DNA of 64,000 bases from Sanguinoderma infundibulare (taxonomy: Eukaryota; Basidiomycota; Agaricomycetes; Polyporales; Polyporaceae), in NCBI GenBank assembly GCA_032821775.1, contig JAVLRN010000003.1, positions 1,240,001 through 1,304,000 of the forward strand, written 5' to 3'. The position numbers and the translations under genes are program-made. How positions within the stretch are numbered: the stretch's first letter is position 1; every line of letters begins with the position of its first letter. The notes below the pieces were generated by a model. The model worked only from the letters and a program-made list of their open reading frames with translations, was not told the origin of the DNA and did not search any database. This document shows positions 34,151 through 46,173 of this stretch, one piece after another.

Positions 34151-34713
34151 GAAGATTGTATTTGGATGGCACGGAATGGAAGAAGAGATACGTGCGAAAA
34201 CGTGTATTATTGCGTTGTCATGTTGCGGTCGGAGCAAATGAATGTGTAGCGTTTTAAGTGTCCACCTCTTCGTCCGATCGCAGCGTTTTAGCAATTGGAC
34301 AACATGCCGGGTTACGTGAGCGTGCCTTGTTTGTAGTGTCGTAGTCTCGGCACTCCTTGGACAGTGGACGATTGTCGAGGCTTGGTCGGCTTCGGCGCCG
34401 CCCTCGCCGATCAGTGTTAGCGTTGTCATTGAAACGGTCTAAGAGGCGACACGAAATTTGAAAGAGCAAGTGAGGGCGGACATGCTAGGACTCAGTCACG
34501 GTGTGCGGGGGCACTGGCAAGCGCGTGAGCGGCAGGAACGCGATTTGAGATCGAGTTGCACGTGGGAGACACGCGATGGAAGATCCACGTGAGGGGAGAG
34601 CACGTGGGGGGCAGGGTCGGTGGCCATTACGCGTCCTGGGCTCGGTTGGCCATCGTGTTTTCCATCGTCCTCGCCTCCCTTCGCCGTTCTTCAACGCCGC
34701 ACACATCGCACAC
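34151..34713. other. Intergenic with PRE8 promoter elements
   Basis: No gene is visible. The half next to PRE8 carries three CACGTG boxes and one ACGCGT hexamer, listed separately. Confidence 0.5.
34559..34634. promoter_or_regulatory. Three CACGTG E-boxes plus ACGCGT upstream of PRE8
   Basis: Perfect CACGTG boxes are at 34559-34564, 34586-34591 and 34601-34606, and ACGCGT is at 34629-34634, all 80-155 bp before the PRE8 ATG. Homotypic clustering suggests real binding sites for a bHLH-type factor. Confidence 0.6.
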
Positions 34714-35736
34714 ATGGCCACTGCTGACGGAGGTGCTTACAGGTGCGTGTTAGCCGTTGCTTTCTTCTCCTTCTTCTAAACAACCGTTGTCCACTTCCTA
34801 CTCTAGTTACTCCCTCACCGTCTTCTCCCCGAGCGGAAAGCTGGTGCAGATCGAACACGCTCTTGCCGCCGTCTCATCAGGTACAACGAGCTTGGGTATC
34901 AAAGGTGCGCCTCTCGCGCGTCTTCTAAGGCGTGCGTCCAGCTGCTGAGCTCACTTGCAGCATCCAATGGCATTGTCATCGCCACAGAGAAGAAATCCTC
35001 CTCCATTCTCATAGATGACTCCATGATAGACAAGGTCTCCGTCATCTGTCCGAATATTGGTATCGTGTATTCCGGCATGGGTCCCGACTTTCGCGTACTG
35101 GTCGCCAAGGCACGCAAGAGCGCACAGTCGTACTGGAAGATCTACGGCGAGTACCCCTCAACGCGCGTCCTCACCCAGGAGATTGCGAACATCATGCAAC
35201 AAGCCACCCAGTCCGGGTTCGTCCCTCTTTCCATTTTGGGCTGTGCCTGCGAACCCAACGCTCATACTCGCTCAATTTCATAACAGAGGCGTCCGTCCTT
35301 ATGGCGTATCTCTATTGGTGGCAGGGTGGGATCTCACCCGCGGTCCAAACCTATACCAAGTAGATCCCTCCGGGTCCTTCTGGGCATGGAAGGCGAGCGC
35401 GATCGGCAAGAACATGGTCAACGCGAAGACCTTCCTCGAGAAGCGGTGCGTGTTCCTACCCGGTTGACGTCTCGTCTCTATTTGCAGCCAATTCGTTATT
35501 GACCTCCCTGCAGATACAACGACGACATCAGCCTAGAAGATGCCATCCACACCGCCCTACTCACCCTGAAAGAGGGCTTCGAGGGCCACATGACGGAGAA
35601 GACGATTGAAATCGGTGTAGTCACCGTCCCAACCGAGGCAGACCTCGCAGCAGGGAAGATCGAGGGAACTGGTCGGGCAAAGCCGACCTTCCGCAAACTG
35701 ACCGAGGAGGAGGTACGAGACTATCTCGCGATGTAA
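34714..35736 (+). CDS. PRE8: 20S proteasome subunit alpha type-2 (PRE8/PSMA2)
   Basis: This is one of the seven alpha-ring subunits of the 20S proteasome; it is non-catalytic and helps gate the chamber. '[20 protein letters not shown]' is rebuilt across the first intron, followed by '[20 protein letters not shown]', the proteasome alpha signature. '[20 protein letters not shown]' and '[14 protein letters not shown]' are alpha2-like. '[20 protein letters not shown]' with '[20 protein letters not shown]' completes the Ntn fold. The C-terminus is '[12 protein letters not shown]'. Five exons with short introns; the stop is TAA at 35734-35736. Length is about 250 residues, slightly longer than yeast alpha2 at the C-terminus. 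Confidence 0.93.
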
Positions 35737-36923
35737 TGGACTAGGGCCCTTGTATCTCTACGCGTTGTAAGTTACCCGCTGTCGGATGCGTCATTCTGGT
35801 TCCCTGAGGCATACCTGGAATCGTCATCGCAGTGTACAATATACTGAAGGATCCGAATTCGTCACACGCTAGCGGCTTGCTTCTGCGTCTGGGGTGTTAT
35901 CCTGCCAACATTCATGCAGCACCGCGGACGTCCTTTCGGACGCGCAGGTACGGTTAATGCGTGCCCGGTCAGCCGACTTTGCAATGGTTTGTGGATCCGC
36001 TTTATCCCAGTGACGTACGTTATCCCCATTTGTCATCGACGTGAACGCTGACGGTTGCAGGCCGTGCCCAAACGCACCGGTGGAGCAGCCCGATGGAAGG
36101 GTGAGGCCAGCTTACACTTGCCCCGCTGTCCCAGGATCATGATGGTCGAATCCTATGAGCTTGTTGCGACGTGCCTGCATTAGGCATGTGTTCATCGTCC
36201 TCGGGCATTGGCGTATGATGGAGCGGTTAACATCCTCACATCAGTTACTCCGCCATCCTTGCATTGGTCCAAACTCCGTTGGGCAAACAGCCTGCGCAAT
36301 GCGACAATGACGAAACATGTCTCCTGGGGTTTTGGTTTCCTCCCGATCGAGACCGCGCCTGAGACGACGCCTATTGATAATATCACCCCAGACGCGACCG
36401 TGATGGATGATGGGCACCGAGTCCGAATGGCCCGCATTGCTATGCAAGCCACGCAGTCTAGCTCTTCTTTTGCACCATCTCCGATACACCACCGAATGGA
36501 GGACGATCGAGTTAGCTCAATACCGTACGTAATGTTTCGTAGGCTCTCGCACAGCTCTGCCTGGTTGCCTGCGCTGACAATCGCGCTCGGTTGTTCAAAC
36601 AGGGTCGCCATTTCAGATACGTATCCTCCGCGGCGATGAAAATCACCTTACGGTGTGCTACACAGGCACACGCGCCTGAGGTTCTGCTCAATCGGCTGTT
36701 TCTTGTGTCTGTCCGCTCATCCTTGGATTTCCGTTGCGTCCGTCGCGAGTGTGGTCGCGTGTATAAGAATCCATGCTGTCCATACCGCTGTCCCCCACTC
36801 CTCTTTCCGTCGTGTATCTTTCGTTCCGGTCTCGGACAACATTGAATCGCAGTCAGCGCACTTCTTCCCCATCGCACCCCATTGAAAGTCTCGTCCCAGA
36901 CCCCCTCTGTATTTCTCCACACA
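35737..36923. other. Intergenic (1.2 kb) with one intron-like segment
   Basis: No supported gene. A convincing but isolated intron-like sequence (gtacgt...ctgac...gcag, 36015-36060) joins two short open stretches ('PTLQWFVDPLYPSD' and 'AVPKRTGGAARWK'). It has a stop upstream and no recognisable homology. Confidence 0.4.
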
Positions 36924-38074
36924 ATGTCGAGTAACCCATGTGCGCACCCCCTCATTCACGTCCATCAGCAGCGCTTCCCGCTTGCTCACCATCTATGATA
37001 TACTCCCACTAGCCGGCCGCTCCCTTCAGTTTGACCCTAGCCTGCTCCAGCCCATCGTTCGGAGCAAGCGCACACCCATCGCGTGTACGGAGTGCCGCCG
37101 GCGCCAAGTAAAGGTGTGAAGCCACCGTACCTCTCACCGCCACCGATGCTCAGCATGCTGATGGATAATGATCCGCGTCGGCCACGTTTTTCTTTGCAGT
37201 GCTCGGGCACGCTGCCGCGCTGCGAGCGTTGCACGAAGAAGAACATCGAGTGCACGTACGTCTCCCTCAGCGAGCAACGCGCTGGTACCTCCACCGGCGG
37301 CTCCATCTCGCGTTCGGGCACCCCCGCTCAGTCGCAGTCTCACCTCGGATCGTCATCCGCCGCTGTCGCCGCCGGCCACAGACACTCGAGCAGCCGTCTG
37401 TCTCACTCGTCGGCACCGCTTGGCTGGCAGGGCACCTCGCAGGGCTATCCTGCTGCCAGCTCAGGATATCCCGTCGCCCAGGGTTGGCAGGCGGACTCAC
37501 CGGGCTCGTCCCCCGTCAATCAATTCGGCTCACAGGGCATGCAGTCCAGCCAAAATCAGAGCTACGCGGCCGTCCCTGTGGCCTTCCCGCAAAGCTTTGG
37601 CCAGCAGACGGCGTACGGGCAGGGTGCGGCTGGCCAGGGAAGCGATGTGTTCGCGACCCAGGGCTATGCGCAGCAGCAGCAGCAGGGATTCGCGGCAGGG
37701 ACGTCCTACAACGCCTATGGCCACCCAGTGCCCGCCACGGATCCGAGATATGCGTACCAGGCCGCCCAGATGGCGGCGATGACGGGCGAAGACCAGCAGA
37801 GGTGCGCCACTGGTTGGTCTTTCGGAGCACCTTAACGCTGATGCGCTGGTGATGTCTTGTCTTTTTTTGTTCAGCGCGGCGTACATGGCCCAGTACTCTC
37901 AGCAGACGCAGATGTTTTTCGACCCGACGAGCGGGCAGATGGTCTCTGCGGGCCAGTGGGCGGAGAACCCCGTACGTGATTGTCCCGGCGGCTCCGAGAG
38001 TTCGGAATTACTTACATACCTTCATGACGCAGGACGCGCCGTTCCAGAGCCAGAATTATCACGGTCACAACTAG
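36924..38074 (+). CDS. Short Zn(II)2Cys6 binuclear cluster protein
   Basis: This is a fungal zinc-cluster DNA-binding protein and probable transcription factor. The cluster has the spacing CX2CX6CX6CX2CX6C: 'ACTECRRRQVKC' then 'SGTLPRCERCTKKNIEC', with an intron exactly before the third Cys. The best start is 'MSTGRSLQFDPSLLQPIVRS' at 36924, using an intron of 36931-37012. After the cluster the protein is low-complexity, rich in Ser, Gln, Gly, Ala and Tyr, with no middle homology (fungal_trans) domain. Total length is only about 300 residues. Two short final exons include 'QTQMFFDPTSGQMVSAGQWA' and end 'QSQNYHGHN'. The lack of a regulatory domain and the prion-like composition set it apart from Gal4-type factors. 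The target is unknown. Confidence 0.85.
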
Positions 38075-39227
38075 TCTGTTCGTCCCAAACACGTAGATTC
38101 TACATCCCCTAATCAGCCTTCATTCGTCTCCTTTCGGGCACCACGCACAGGTATATAGATGACGGTTCCTCTCAATGTAGCATATATTTAATCCTCATCC
38201 TGGTCTGCGCCCGCAGCAGGTGTTCCCGCTTTGTCTGTAAACTGTAGCACATAGTCTCTGGACGGCCTCAACATCATGTCTCGTTCTTCTCGCTGTATCT
38301 ATAGTCTGTCCATACATCGTACTTGATTACCATTGACTAGAATATATTCATAGACATCCCCTTCGCACCTTCTTGACTAGTACTGTCGACTCCCGACCCC
38401 CTAACGGTCCCAACTAAACTCCGTGGAGAGATCCTACGGTCGATGGCTTGGAGAACTTCGCCGTCCTCGATACAGCACAGGCCGTCCATATGACCCCGAC
38501 CGCGAAGGCCTTCGGGCTACACGTGGGCTCCCGATGCCTCACCGCAACCAAGTCGAGCTGCATCATGGGTTATCATATGCATAGAGCCGGGGATGGGATG
38601 AGTATTCATGAATTTCTGACCGATGCACCTCCAAAGGCCAGACGAGATCTACAGTGGCCGTGTCCGTCATTTTCATCGTGAGCGGGCGAAAAGCACGATC
38701 CCGTTGCTGAACGACAGCAGATGCATAGTCAATCGCGACTTTCATGGCACTTCTACCTCGGAAGTGCCCAGTGCACAGAATACCGCGCCTACAGTGACCC
38801 CAGCCCACGAACGCCGTGCATGGTCCGCGCCGCGGAGTTCGGACGTTCAATGAATTGGTCGTGCAGGAAATCGCATGCCACGGTCTTGTCTCAAATGTTG
38901 CCGCCGAGTCCCTGGATGGCCGCAGTCGTCAAAGAAGGCGAAGAACGGCACAGCGCGCTGGTCGCCGTGTTGGGCGAAGCAACGAAGAGTGCTGCGGTGA
39001 GAACTCGAGATGCCAACTCACGCGCCACGAGAAAATCGCGGAGCACAGGGTACCTGACAAGTGGCACCAGCGCCGTCGGCGATATCACGACGTGGTCGAG
39101 AACACATGTGTAGATTGACACCCAGCTGCAGCCGCTAGGCAACGACACAGGCCGATGCGAGCAACAAAATATTCATACACGTCTTTCTTACGGCGTCCAC
39201 GTCCCCCCCAACGCGCATCGAAACACC
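38075..39227. other. Convergent intergenic stretch (1.15 kb)
   Basis: This lies between the stops of the zinc-cluster gene and the aldehyde dehydrogenase. It is AT-richer near 38140-38350, like a long 3' UTR. No gene recognised. Confidence 0.5.
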
Positions 39228-42200
39228 TCACAGCGGCCAGTCGAGCTTCTCGCCGTAGTTCCAGTGGATGGCTTTGACCGAGGTGTACTCTTCGAGCGCG
39301 TAGCTCCCCAACTCCCGACCTGGGCGCACACCACAATTAGCGCTCGTTCCCGAGGTTCACAGCCATGTTAGACAATCCCGCTGTTCGTCAGATGCCAACA
39401 GCGGCAATGGGACTTCTGTACGCTGCCGGGGAGATCGACTTACCGATGCCGCTCTGCTTCTTGCCGCCGAACGGGACATTGTTGTTGAGGAGGTTGTATT
39501 GGTTCACCCACACCTGCAAAAAAGAAGTCAGAAAAATGCCTAACATAGGTTCGCGAAAGGGGCCTGGAGAGCACCATGTCATATAAAGACTAGTGCACCA
39601 GGGTGGTTTCACAACCCTTTACCCAGGTCGAGAAATTCAGGTATACTTACCGTCCCTGCTTCGAGCGCCTGGGACACGCGCATACATTGGCCCGCGTCAT
39701 CTGGAGTAAGTAAAATGACGATCAATTAAAGTGTCCGACGCCATTGGAGTCGGAAGCGTAGATCGAGCTGTGGTCCAAGTCGCGGCATCCAACGGCCGAA
39801 ACTGGGCTTTGCAATTGGAGGTGAATCATAAACATAGCTTTGGCCACGTGCGCATTCAGAGCAGATCTTAGGTATGGGCGCAATAGTAGGCAAATCACCG
39901 CCATCCAAGTCTCACAGACGTGGCGATGGAGCGCCACGAGCGCACAATGACCCACGTTCCGACTCGGACGCGGTCGCAACGAAACAAAAGATAGAGATGG
40001 GACGCACTGGAATGTAACCCAGCACCCAGGCCGTAACTGGTGTCGTTGGCGAGCCCTATGGCCTCCTCCTCGGTGGTGAATTTCGCAACGGCCAGCACGG
40101 GCCCGAAAATCTCGTCCCTGACCTGGTGCCGGTCGGCGTGAGCGGAAAGGCCGATGGGGGCCGATGGGAGCTGGTGCGACTTACGATTTTCATATCGGGC
40201 TTCACGTCCACGAAGACTGGGCGACGTAGGGTTAGCTCGACTTTGCGCACAGCAAGGGTTGATGGGGTTTACCAGTAGGATCCACGAAGTAGCCCTTCCC
40301 GGGACGCTTCTCTCCGCCAAGGACGCATCTCGCACCGGCCTGTTTGCCGGCCTCGATGTAAGAGAAAATTTTGTCATACTGCATCTTTGACACCTGCAAG
40401 TCGAACAGAGCGATGTCAGCAAGAGAGTCAAATTATGACGATCGCTGCAATCTCGTAAGCGATATTTATAGAGTCAAACGACGCGTCTCTTTGAACGTGA
40501 TGCAAACACCAACATAGAGTTCGGCGGCATAGCCCTCGCCGCATTATCCCTCTGATGAATATCGACAGAAGCTAATCGCGCTAGCTGTCCATGCCCATTG
40601 ACTCGAGCAGGAGCCCTTGCTCCCTTCGCAAGATAGGACGTAACGGCTACGTAACTTACGCTTGGTTGATTCCCCAAAGATACAAGCCCGCGACGCATGA
40701 CGTCGTTCACAGACTTGCCATCGCGTTGGGAAAATGAAGACAACAGGATATGCCGCCCTCAGGCCCGAGGACCACGAGGAATACAACGAATTGCCGATAC
40801 ACGAGGGGCACAAGGTGAAGAAAGGGACTCACGACGGGGCCGCCGCCGCTGGATTCGTCGAAACCGTTACCGATCTTCAACTGCTTGAACTTCCGGATCA
40901 CAGTCTGACACGACGCAGGCGCACGCAGTCAGCACATGGCATCATCCAGTGCAGGGCTCAGGTAAGCAGGCAGGCATACCTCGATGAACTTGTCGTAGAT
41001 GGTATCTTGGATGAAGAGGCGGGAGCCTGCAGTGCAGTCTTGGCCAGTGTTGTAGAGGATGCCGATCGCAACCCAGTTGGCAGCTAAACAACAGTGACAC
41101 GTCAGTATCACATCCTCTTCCCCAAGCCCCAAACATCCACGGCACGCCCTGCCACATTAATGCCTCGATATGTCGTCACTCACCTTGGTCCAGGTCGGCG
41201 GACTCGAAGACAATCTGCGGCGACTTGCCGCCCAGCTCCAAGCTGACCTGTCACAGGGAAAGCAAGGCCGGAGTGATCAGCACGTCGAAACCGATACCCC
41301 TGCCACTCCTTAGTGAAACATACCTTCTTCAAGTTGCTTTTAGCCGCAGCTTCCATGATCTTGCGCCCGGTAGCGGTACTCCCCGTGAACGCCACCTTGT
41401 CGACATCTTTGTGGGCCGAGAGCGCAGCACCACCAACGGAACCGAGAGACGGCACAGTGTTGACGACGCCAGGGGGGAACCTGCCGCGGTGATCGCGGTC
41501 AGGAGAGGGACGGTAAGAGCCGGCACGCAGAACAGAGTGAAGGAGGACCATACCCGGCCTCGATGATGAGCTCAGATAGTTTCTGGAGGGCAAGTGTGGT
41601 CAGTACCGGGGTATATGTGAGGAGAGGGGGCCAGCATCGGCGGCCGGATCCGGACAGGAGATGTCGGAGCGCTATCCAGAATATAGCTAGCTATGTGATA
41701 TTTGGACGAGGGTTATGACCGTCTTCGGTCCTGACAGAAGCAAACCTAAACGACGGGTACAAGAACATGGCGCAAGGGAATACCAGCGATTGTCGTAGGT
41801 TTGCGAAGAGGTGTTTATGCCGACGGCAAAGATTCGGGGACTTGCGCGAAATGAACAGCGAAGGAGGCAGAATACAACGCAGAATGCCGCTCGGAGATCG
41901 GGTCCCTGGCCGTACAACGTTCCATGTCCCCTTCCGGAGCTGCCGGGAAAGGTACACGGAACGACGATCCCTCTTGTGAGGATAGCGGCCTTCATGAGGC
42001 GTGGAAGCCATCGCCTAATATCGCGTTCTAGAGAACCATGTCGGCAGAACCAGCGCCTGTCCTAGCGACATCCGTAGGAAACCATGCACGGGAGGCGAGG
42101 TCTATTGGACGATGCCAGTCTTCGTCCTCGTCCGACAGCAAATTAAAACACATAGAGGACGAAACTTACCAGAGCTGTCAAAGGGGTGATCTCCGAGGGC

Positions 42201-43437
42201 TTCATGACGATCGTACAACCACAGGCAAGTGCCGGCGCGACCTTCCACGACCTGGCTGGAACGTGAGTGCTTCTTTGTGGCTGGAGACTGCGCGATCCAC
42301 TTACCACATGTTGATAGGATAGTTCCATGGGATTCTAATCCCGCAGATCGTGGTCAACATGAGCCAAAACGAAAGAACGCGTCTGGGGCCTGGACGGTCA
42401 CGGCCGGCACCCACATTTGACCACAGACACCAATTGGGTCATGTCTGGTGAAGGCAAACTTGGTCTTGTTATCGACTTCGATAGCCTAGCCCAGAGGAAG
42501 AGTCGATGATCAGCTTCACGAAGGCTGTCACAACGGACGGATCAAAGGCATGCATGATCCTCGCTGGATCTGGTTATGTGCTCTACCAGACACAAGAGAA
42601 CTGTACGCAGACGAGAAGCCTGAGACGGCCGCCACATGCCGGCGAGGTTGGGAATGAAGTGAAGGCCGAACTCACCTGGCCTAGGATCTTGTCCGCCCAT
42701 CCAGCATAGTACCGGAGGCACTGGACACTGTCGCCGATGTCGAAGTCGCTGTACATGCGAATGAATCGAGCTCAATACAATGCTACAAGCGTTCTGGGCG
42801 AAGCACCAGAACATACCGAGCAATCTTGACGGGCTTGCCGTTGTTGAGACTCTCGAGCTCGGCGAGCTCTTGGGCGTCGCGCTCGATGAGGTCGGCGAGC
42901 TTGTTGATGAGCCGGGAACGCTCGAAGCCAGTGACGTTCTTGCCCCAGGTGGTCTGGAATGCCTTGCGAGCGGCAGCCACCGCGAGGTCGATGTCCTTCT
43001 CGGACCCTAGAGCACGGCGCGAAAGAAAGCATATTGAGCGTCGATGGCCTTCCGACTGCGATGCGCGCCTGTCGTGCGTGCCCGACGGATGTACGTGGTT
43101 GCCGCCGCCGCCGATCCACATTCACATATGGATCGAACGATCGGCCGCGCCGGGTGACTCCGTGCAACTTCACCGACGTTCGAATACGTACCAGCAACTA
43201 CGGAGCAGATCACATCTTCTGTGGCCGGATTGATGCACCTGGAGTCGTGCTCAGCATGGGGGAAGGACTCGCCGTGGTCGATCTCGGGAACCATAAGCGA
43301 TATCTCCGAGAAGACACTTACTGGATGGTTTCGGTGGAGTCGACGGAAGGTACGAACTCATTGTTGATGAAGAGCCCTGTCGGGACAGTGATCTGCCTGC
43401 CCGTAGCGGGGATGTTGAGAGTCACTGGCTTGGCCAT
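39228..43437 (-). CDS. Aldehyde dehydrogenase with enlarged introns
   Basis: This is an NAD(P)-dependent aldehyde dehydrogenase of the general ALDH1/2/5-like fungal type, oxidising aldehydes to acids. It starts '[20 protein letters not shown]', with no clear targeting signal. Key parts are '[15 protein letters not shown]', '[20 protein letters not shown]', '[17 protein letters not shown]', '[20 protein letters not shown]' and '[20 protein letters not shown]' (catalytic Glu). '[20 protein letters not shown]' carries the nucleophile Cys, followed by '[20 protein letters not shown]' and '[20 protein letters not shown]'. It ends '[12 protein letters not shown]'. All junctions I checked are GT...AG and in frame, so it looks functional. 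About 1.5 kb of coding sequence is spread over 4.2 kb, because several introns are 180-575 nt while neighbouring genes mostly have 50-80 nt introns. Confidence 0.9.
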
Positions 43438-46173
43438 GGAGTGCAGACGATGAGTGAAGATAGTGGCCGGTGAGTAAGAGCGGGACAGGGGCCACTGGAA
43501 ACCAAATCTCGACGATAAGCGTGTCTGCGCAGATATCAAGGACCATGGGAAGCGCTGATAGCGTCCAGCGAGCATGGAGCTTGGCATGGAGTGCAAGCAA
43601 GTCCTAGTGACCCATACTTAGCCTTGGTTCACGGGGGTCCTGCCGGCCCGGAGGTCCTCAACCTTCCAGCGCAGAAGCCACTCATCGGGTTTGGGAGAGT
43701 ACAAGTCATCCGGTCGCTTGGCTCCCGGCCAAAGGTTAAAGCAAGGGAACAATATGTAAGATCCTTGGGAGTCGGTAGGCCTCGCGCACACCCCGCCGGG
43801 ACCGAAGCTCTCCGGGGGCGCCACGCCGGTGGGTGATTAGAATAACCGCTTAGATAAGATAAAGGGAGATCTGGCTGGTGAAGAGAGATGCGTCCGCGAT
43901 TTGTCCGCGATCGAATCGCGATCGCTACCTGACTTGCGTTTACATATTAACTGGCCCACAGCAGCTCGTGCATATACCAGCATACATTTGAAGTATGCCT
44001 TGCTCTCGCCGACGAGCACCCGTCCGCTCGACATGTTCCCCACCGTCTACCACTGATTCAAGACACGCCAGATCGCCCACAGTGCTCAGATGAGTACGTC
44101 CTCTCTCCACCTGGACCGCCTTGTCTGCTCCCTCTGCTCCCTCGGCCCCACACAGTACAGACTCTCGAGCGTCGAAACGCCCGCCGCCGTTCATTAACCT
44201 CGACGACTGCAAGTCTAACCTTTCTACCACTACCAATACAAGCACGAACGCGAGTGCCCATGGATCCTCTGCCTTCGTCTTTACTTCCTCTCGGACCCTC
44301 CGGGCCCGGAGAGCACGTCCTTCCGGAAGTCACGCGCAGAGGGCGCGTGTTGGTGAGAACGACCCCCAGAAGCTTGAAGGTGAATAGGGTTTCCTCTACG
44401 ACTGGTGTGCCTGCGCACGGCGCGCATCGGCCGGTCTCATAAGCGGCCAATGGGGATAAGATCGAGGATGCTGAAGAGGGCTCGTGGCGCGAACCGCTCG
44501 AATCCGTCATATGTAGCCAATACGGAGGAGAGAACCGAAGACGACGCAGCAACGATGCAGCCTGCGGTGGGAGCATTTTGCGAAGCGCGTGTCTTCCTTC
44601 GCCTCCCCGGACTCACGAGGGTGATATCCATGGGAGCATGTCGAGTAGCTCCCATACATGCGTTGAGTAACGGTTACCTGGAGCACACGTCAGCTCCGAC
44701 GGCCCTGCGGGAGAGGGCATGAGGTATAGAAGACGCACCCAAGAGGCAACGGGTGCGCCGTCCACATATGTGACAGTCTCGCAAGGACACAGGTTATCGA
44801 GCCGGTCAGCGAAGAGAAGCTCGGCCACATGTATCGATGCCGAACTTCGGGGGTATTTCGGCGAGGCTGCTGAGGATGAGCCTCTGAGAGGCCAACAGGG
44901 CCGGAACGGCAGAGCAACCTGACATGAGGGGTCATCGTTGTGGTTATCAACACGCACGCCGCTCAGCCGTACGTCGTGTGTGCACCGCCCAGGACACGCA
45001 CGGCGGGCACGGGTCGCGGTCTGTTGCGGCGATCACTTTAACAGCAATCTAATGGCCCACTCAATACTGTTGCGTCTCGATCGTTGTTTTGGTGTGTTCA
45101 GCAGGAGCGCGCAGGGTGTTCACGCGGATGGTCCGAGACTCGAGGCCTTTTGACGACCGAGTTGAGAAGGCCTTCAGCAGCCTGCGAAGTTCACGGTAAG
45201 CACGAATGTCGACATGCTTATTTCCATAGCTTTCAGACGAAATCTTTCCCACAACAACAGATGCGCTTCTATCGGCGCGGTTGAGCAAGTTGAGCCAGAA
45301 ACGAGCCAGGATGGACGCTGACCGAAAACATTTACCTGGTCACCGGGGTTTGTCTGCCGGCGGCATACAGGTAGGATGGGGGTCACGGTTGAGCGTTTTC
45401 GGTGGAAGGCCCTCCTGCCGATAATCACCGCGGACCTTCTTCTCGAGGGCTGCGTTAGATACGTTAGCGACATAGTTGGCACAGCATTTCAAAGCTTTAC
45501 TGCTCACCGTGTTCCGCTCGGTAAGTGATTTGATCGTGGTGCTCCAGAGACATCCAGTTAGTCAATGCTACATAAAAGGCACTGTGAGATAGGTTACGAA
45601 GTGCTCGAGTGAGCCACGTCATGAGAAGATGTAGCCATCGACGAGGTCACCTATTTTCTGTGAGATGTGTACGCCGCACGGACGATTATAGCTCTTGTGG
45701 CTAAGACAGAGGATTATTTTCCGGCGGATCCGCATAGATACAACAAACTGTCGAAGTGGTCCGCGTTATTGAACTTTCTTTGACCGATATGCTGACACCG
45801 TTCACTCCTATTAAGAACGCAGGCTTTGAGAGCGGTGCAGTGAAAACTGGGTGGGAAGGAAAACGAACCTGTATCGTCTGTCCATGACTGTCACGGAGCT
45901 GGGAGATGCTGCCAACAGAAGTCAATGGGATAACCGGAAACACAGAGTCGTGGAGCCGCATTATATACCTCGTGCCATGTTCCTCACGGCTGCGATGCCT
46001 TGGGGACGTGGATGTAGTTCAAGAGTCATGAACAGGTCCGAGCTCTGTGGGCGCTTCCGAGTCGGCTTTGGATCCGATTAAGGCAATCTTGCGCGTCGCC
46101 CGCGACGCGTCACCTTGAGCACACACTCCTGGCGCTTGCCCATCCTTGCACTTACGCCTCCTCCGACTTCAGC
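43438..46173. other. Large intergenic stretch (2.7 kb), divergent promoters
   Basis: This separates the aldehyde dehydrogenase and PRE5 start codons. GATA motifs and AT-rich steps occur near 43830-43870. A 172-codon minus-strand frame (44058-44576) and an 88-codon plus-strand frame (44121-44387) overlap each other; neither has recognisable motifs. I see no gene, RNA or repeat that I can support. Confidence 0.45.
46105..46110. promoter_or_regulatory. ACGCGT box upstream of PRE5
   Basis: A single ACGCGT hexamer lies 64 bp before the PRE5 ATG. PRE8 has the same hexamer 80 bp before its ATG. Confidence 0.35.

Noticed and set aside
39228..43437. Aldehyde dehydrogenase as a pseudogene
   Set aside because: Despite the large introns, every junction checked is GT...AG and in frame, and the catalytic Cys and Glu are intact.
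44058..44576. 172-codon minus-strand open frame and an overlapping 88-codon plus-strand frame
   Set aside because: They overlap each other, lack conserved motifs, and lie in a divergent promoter region.
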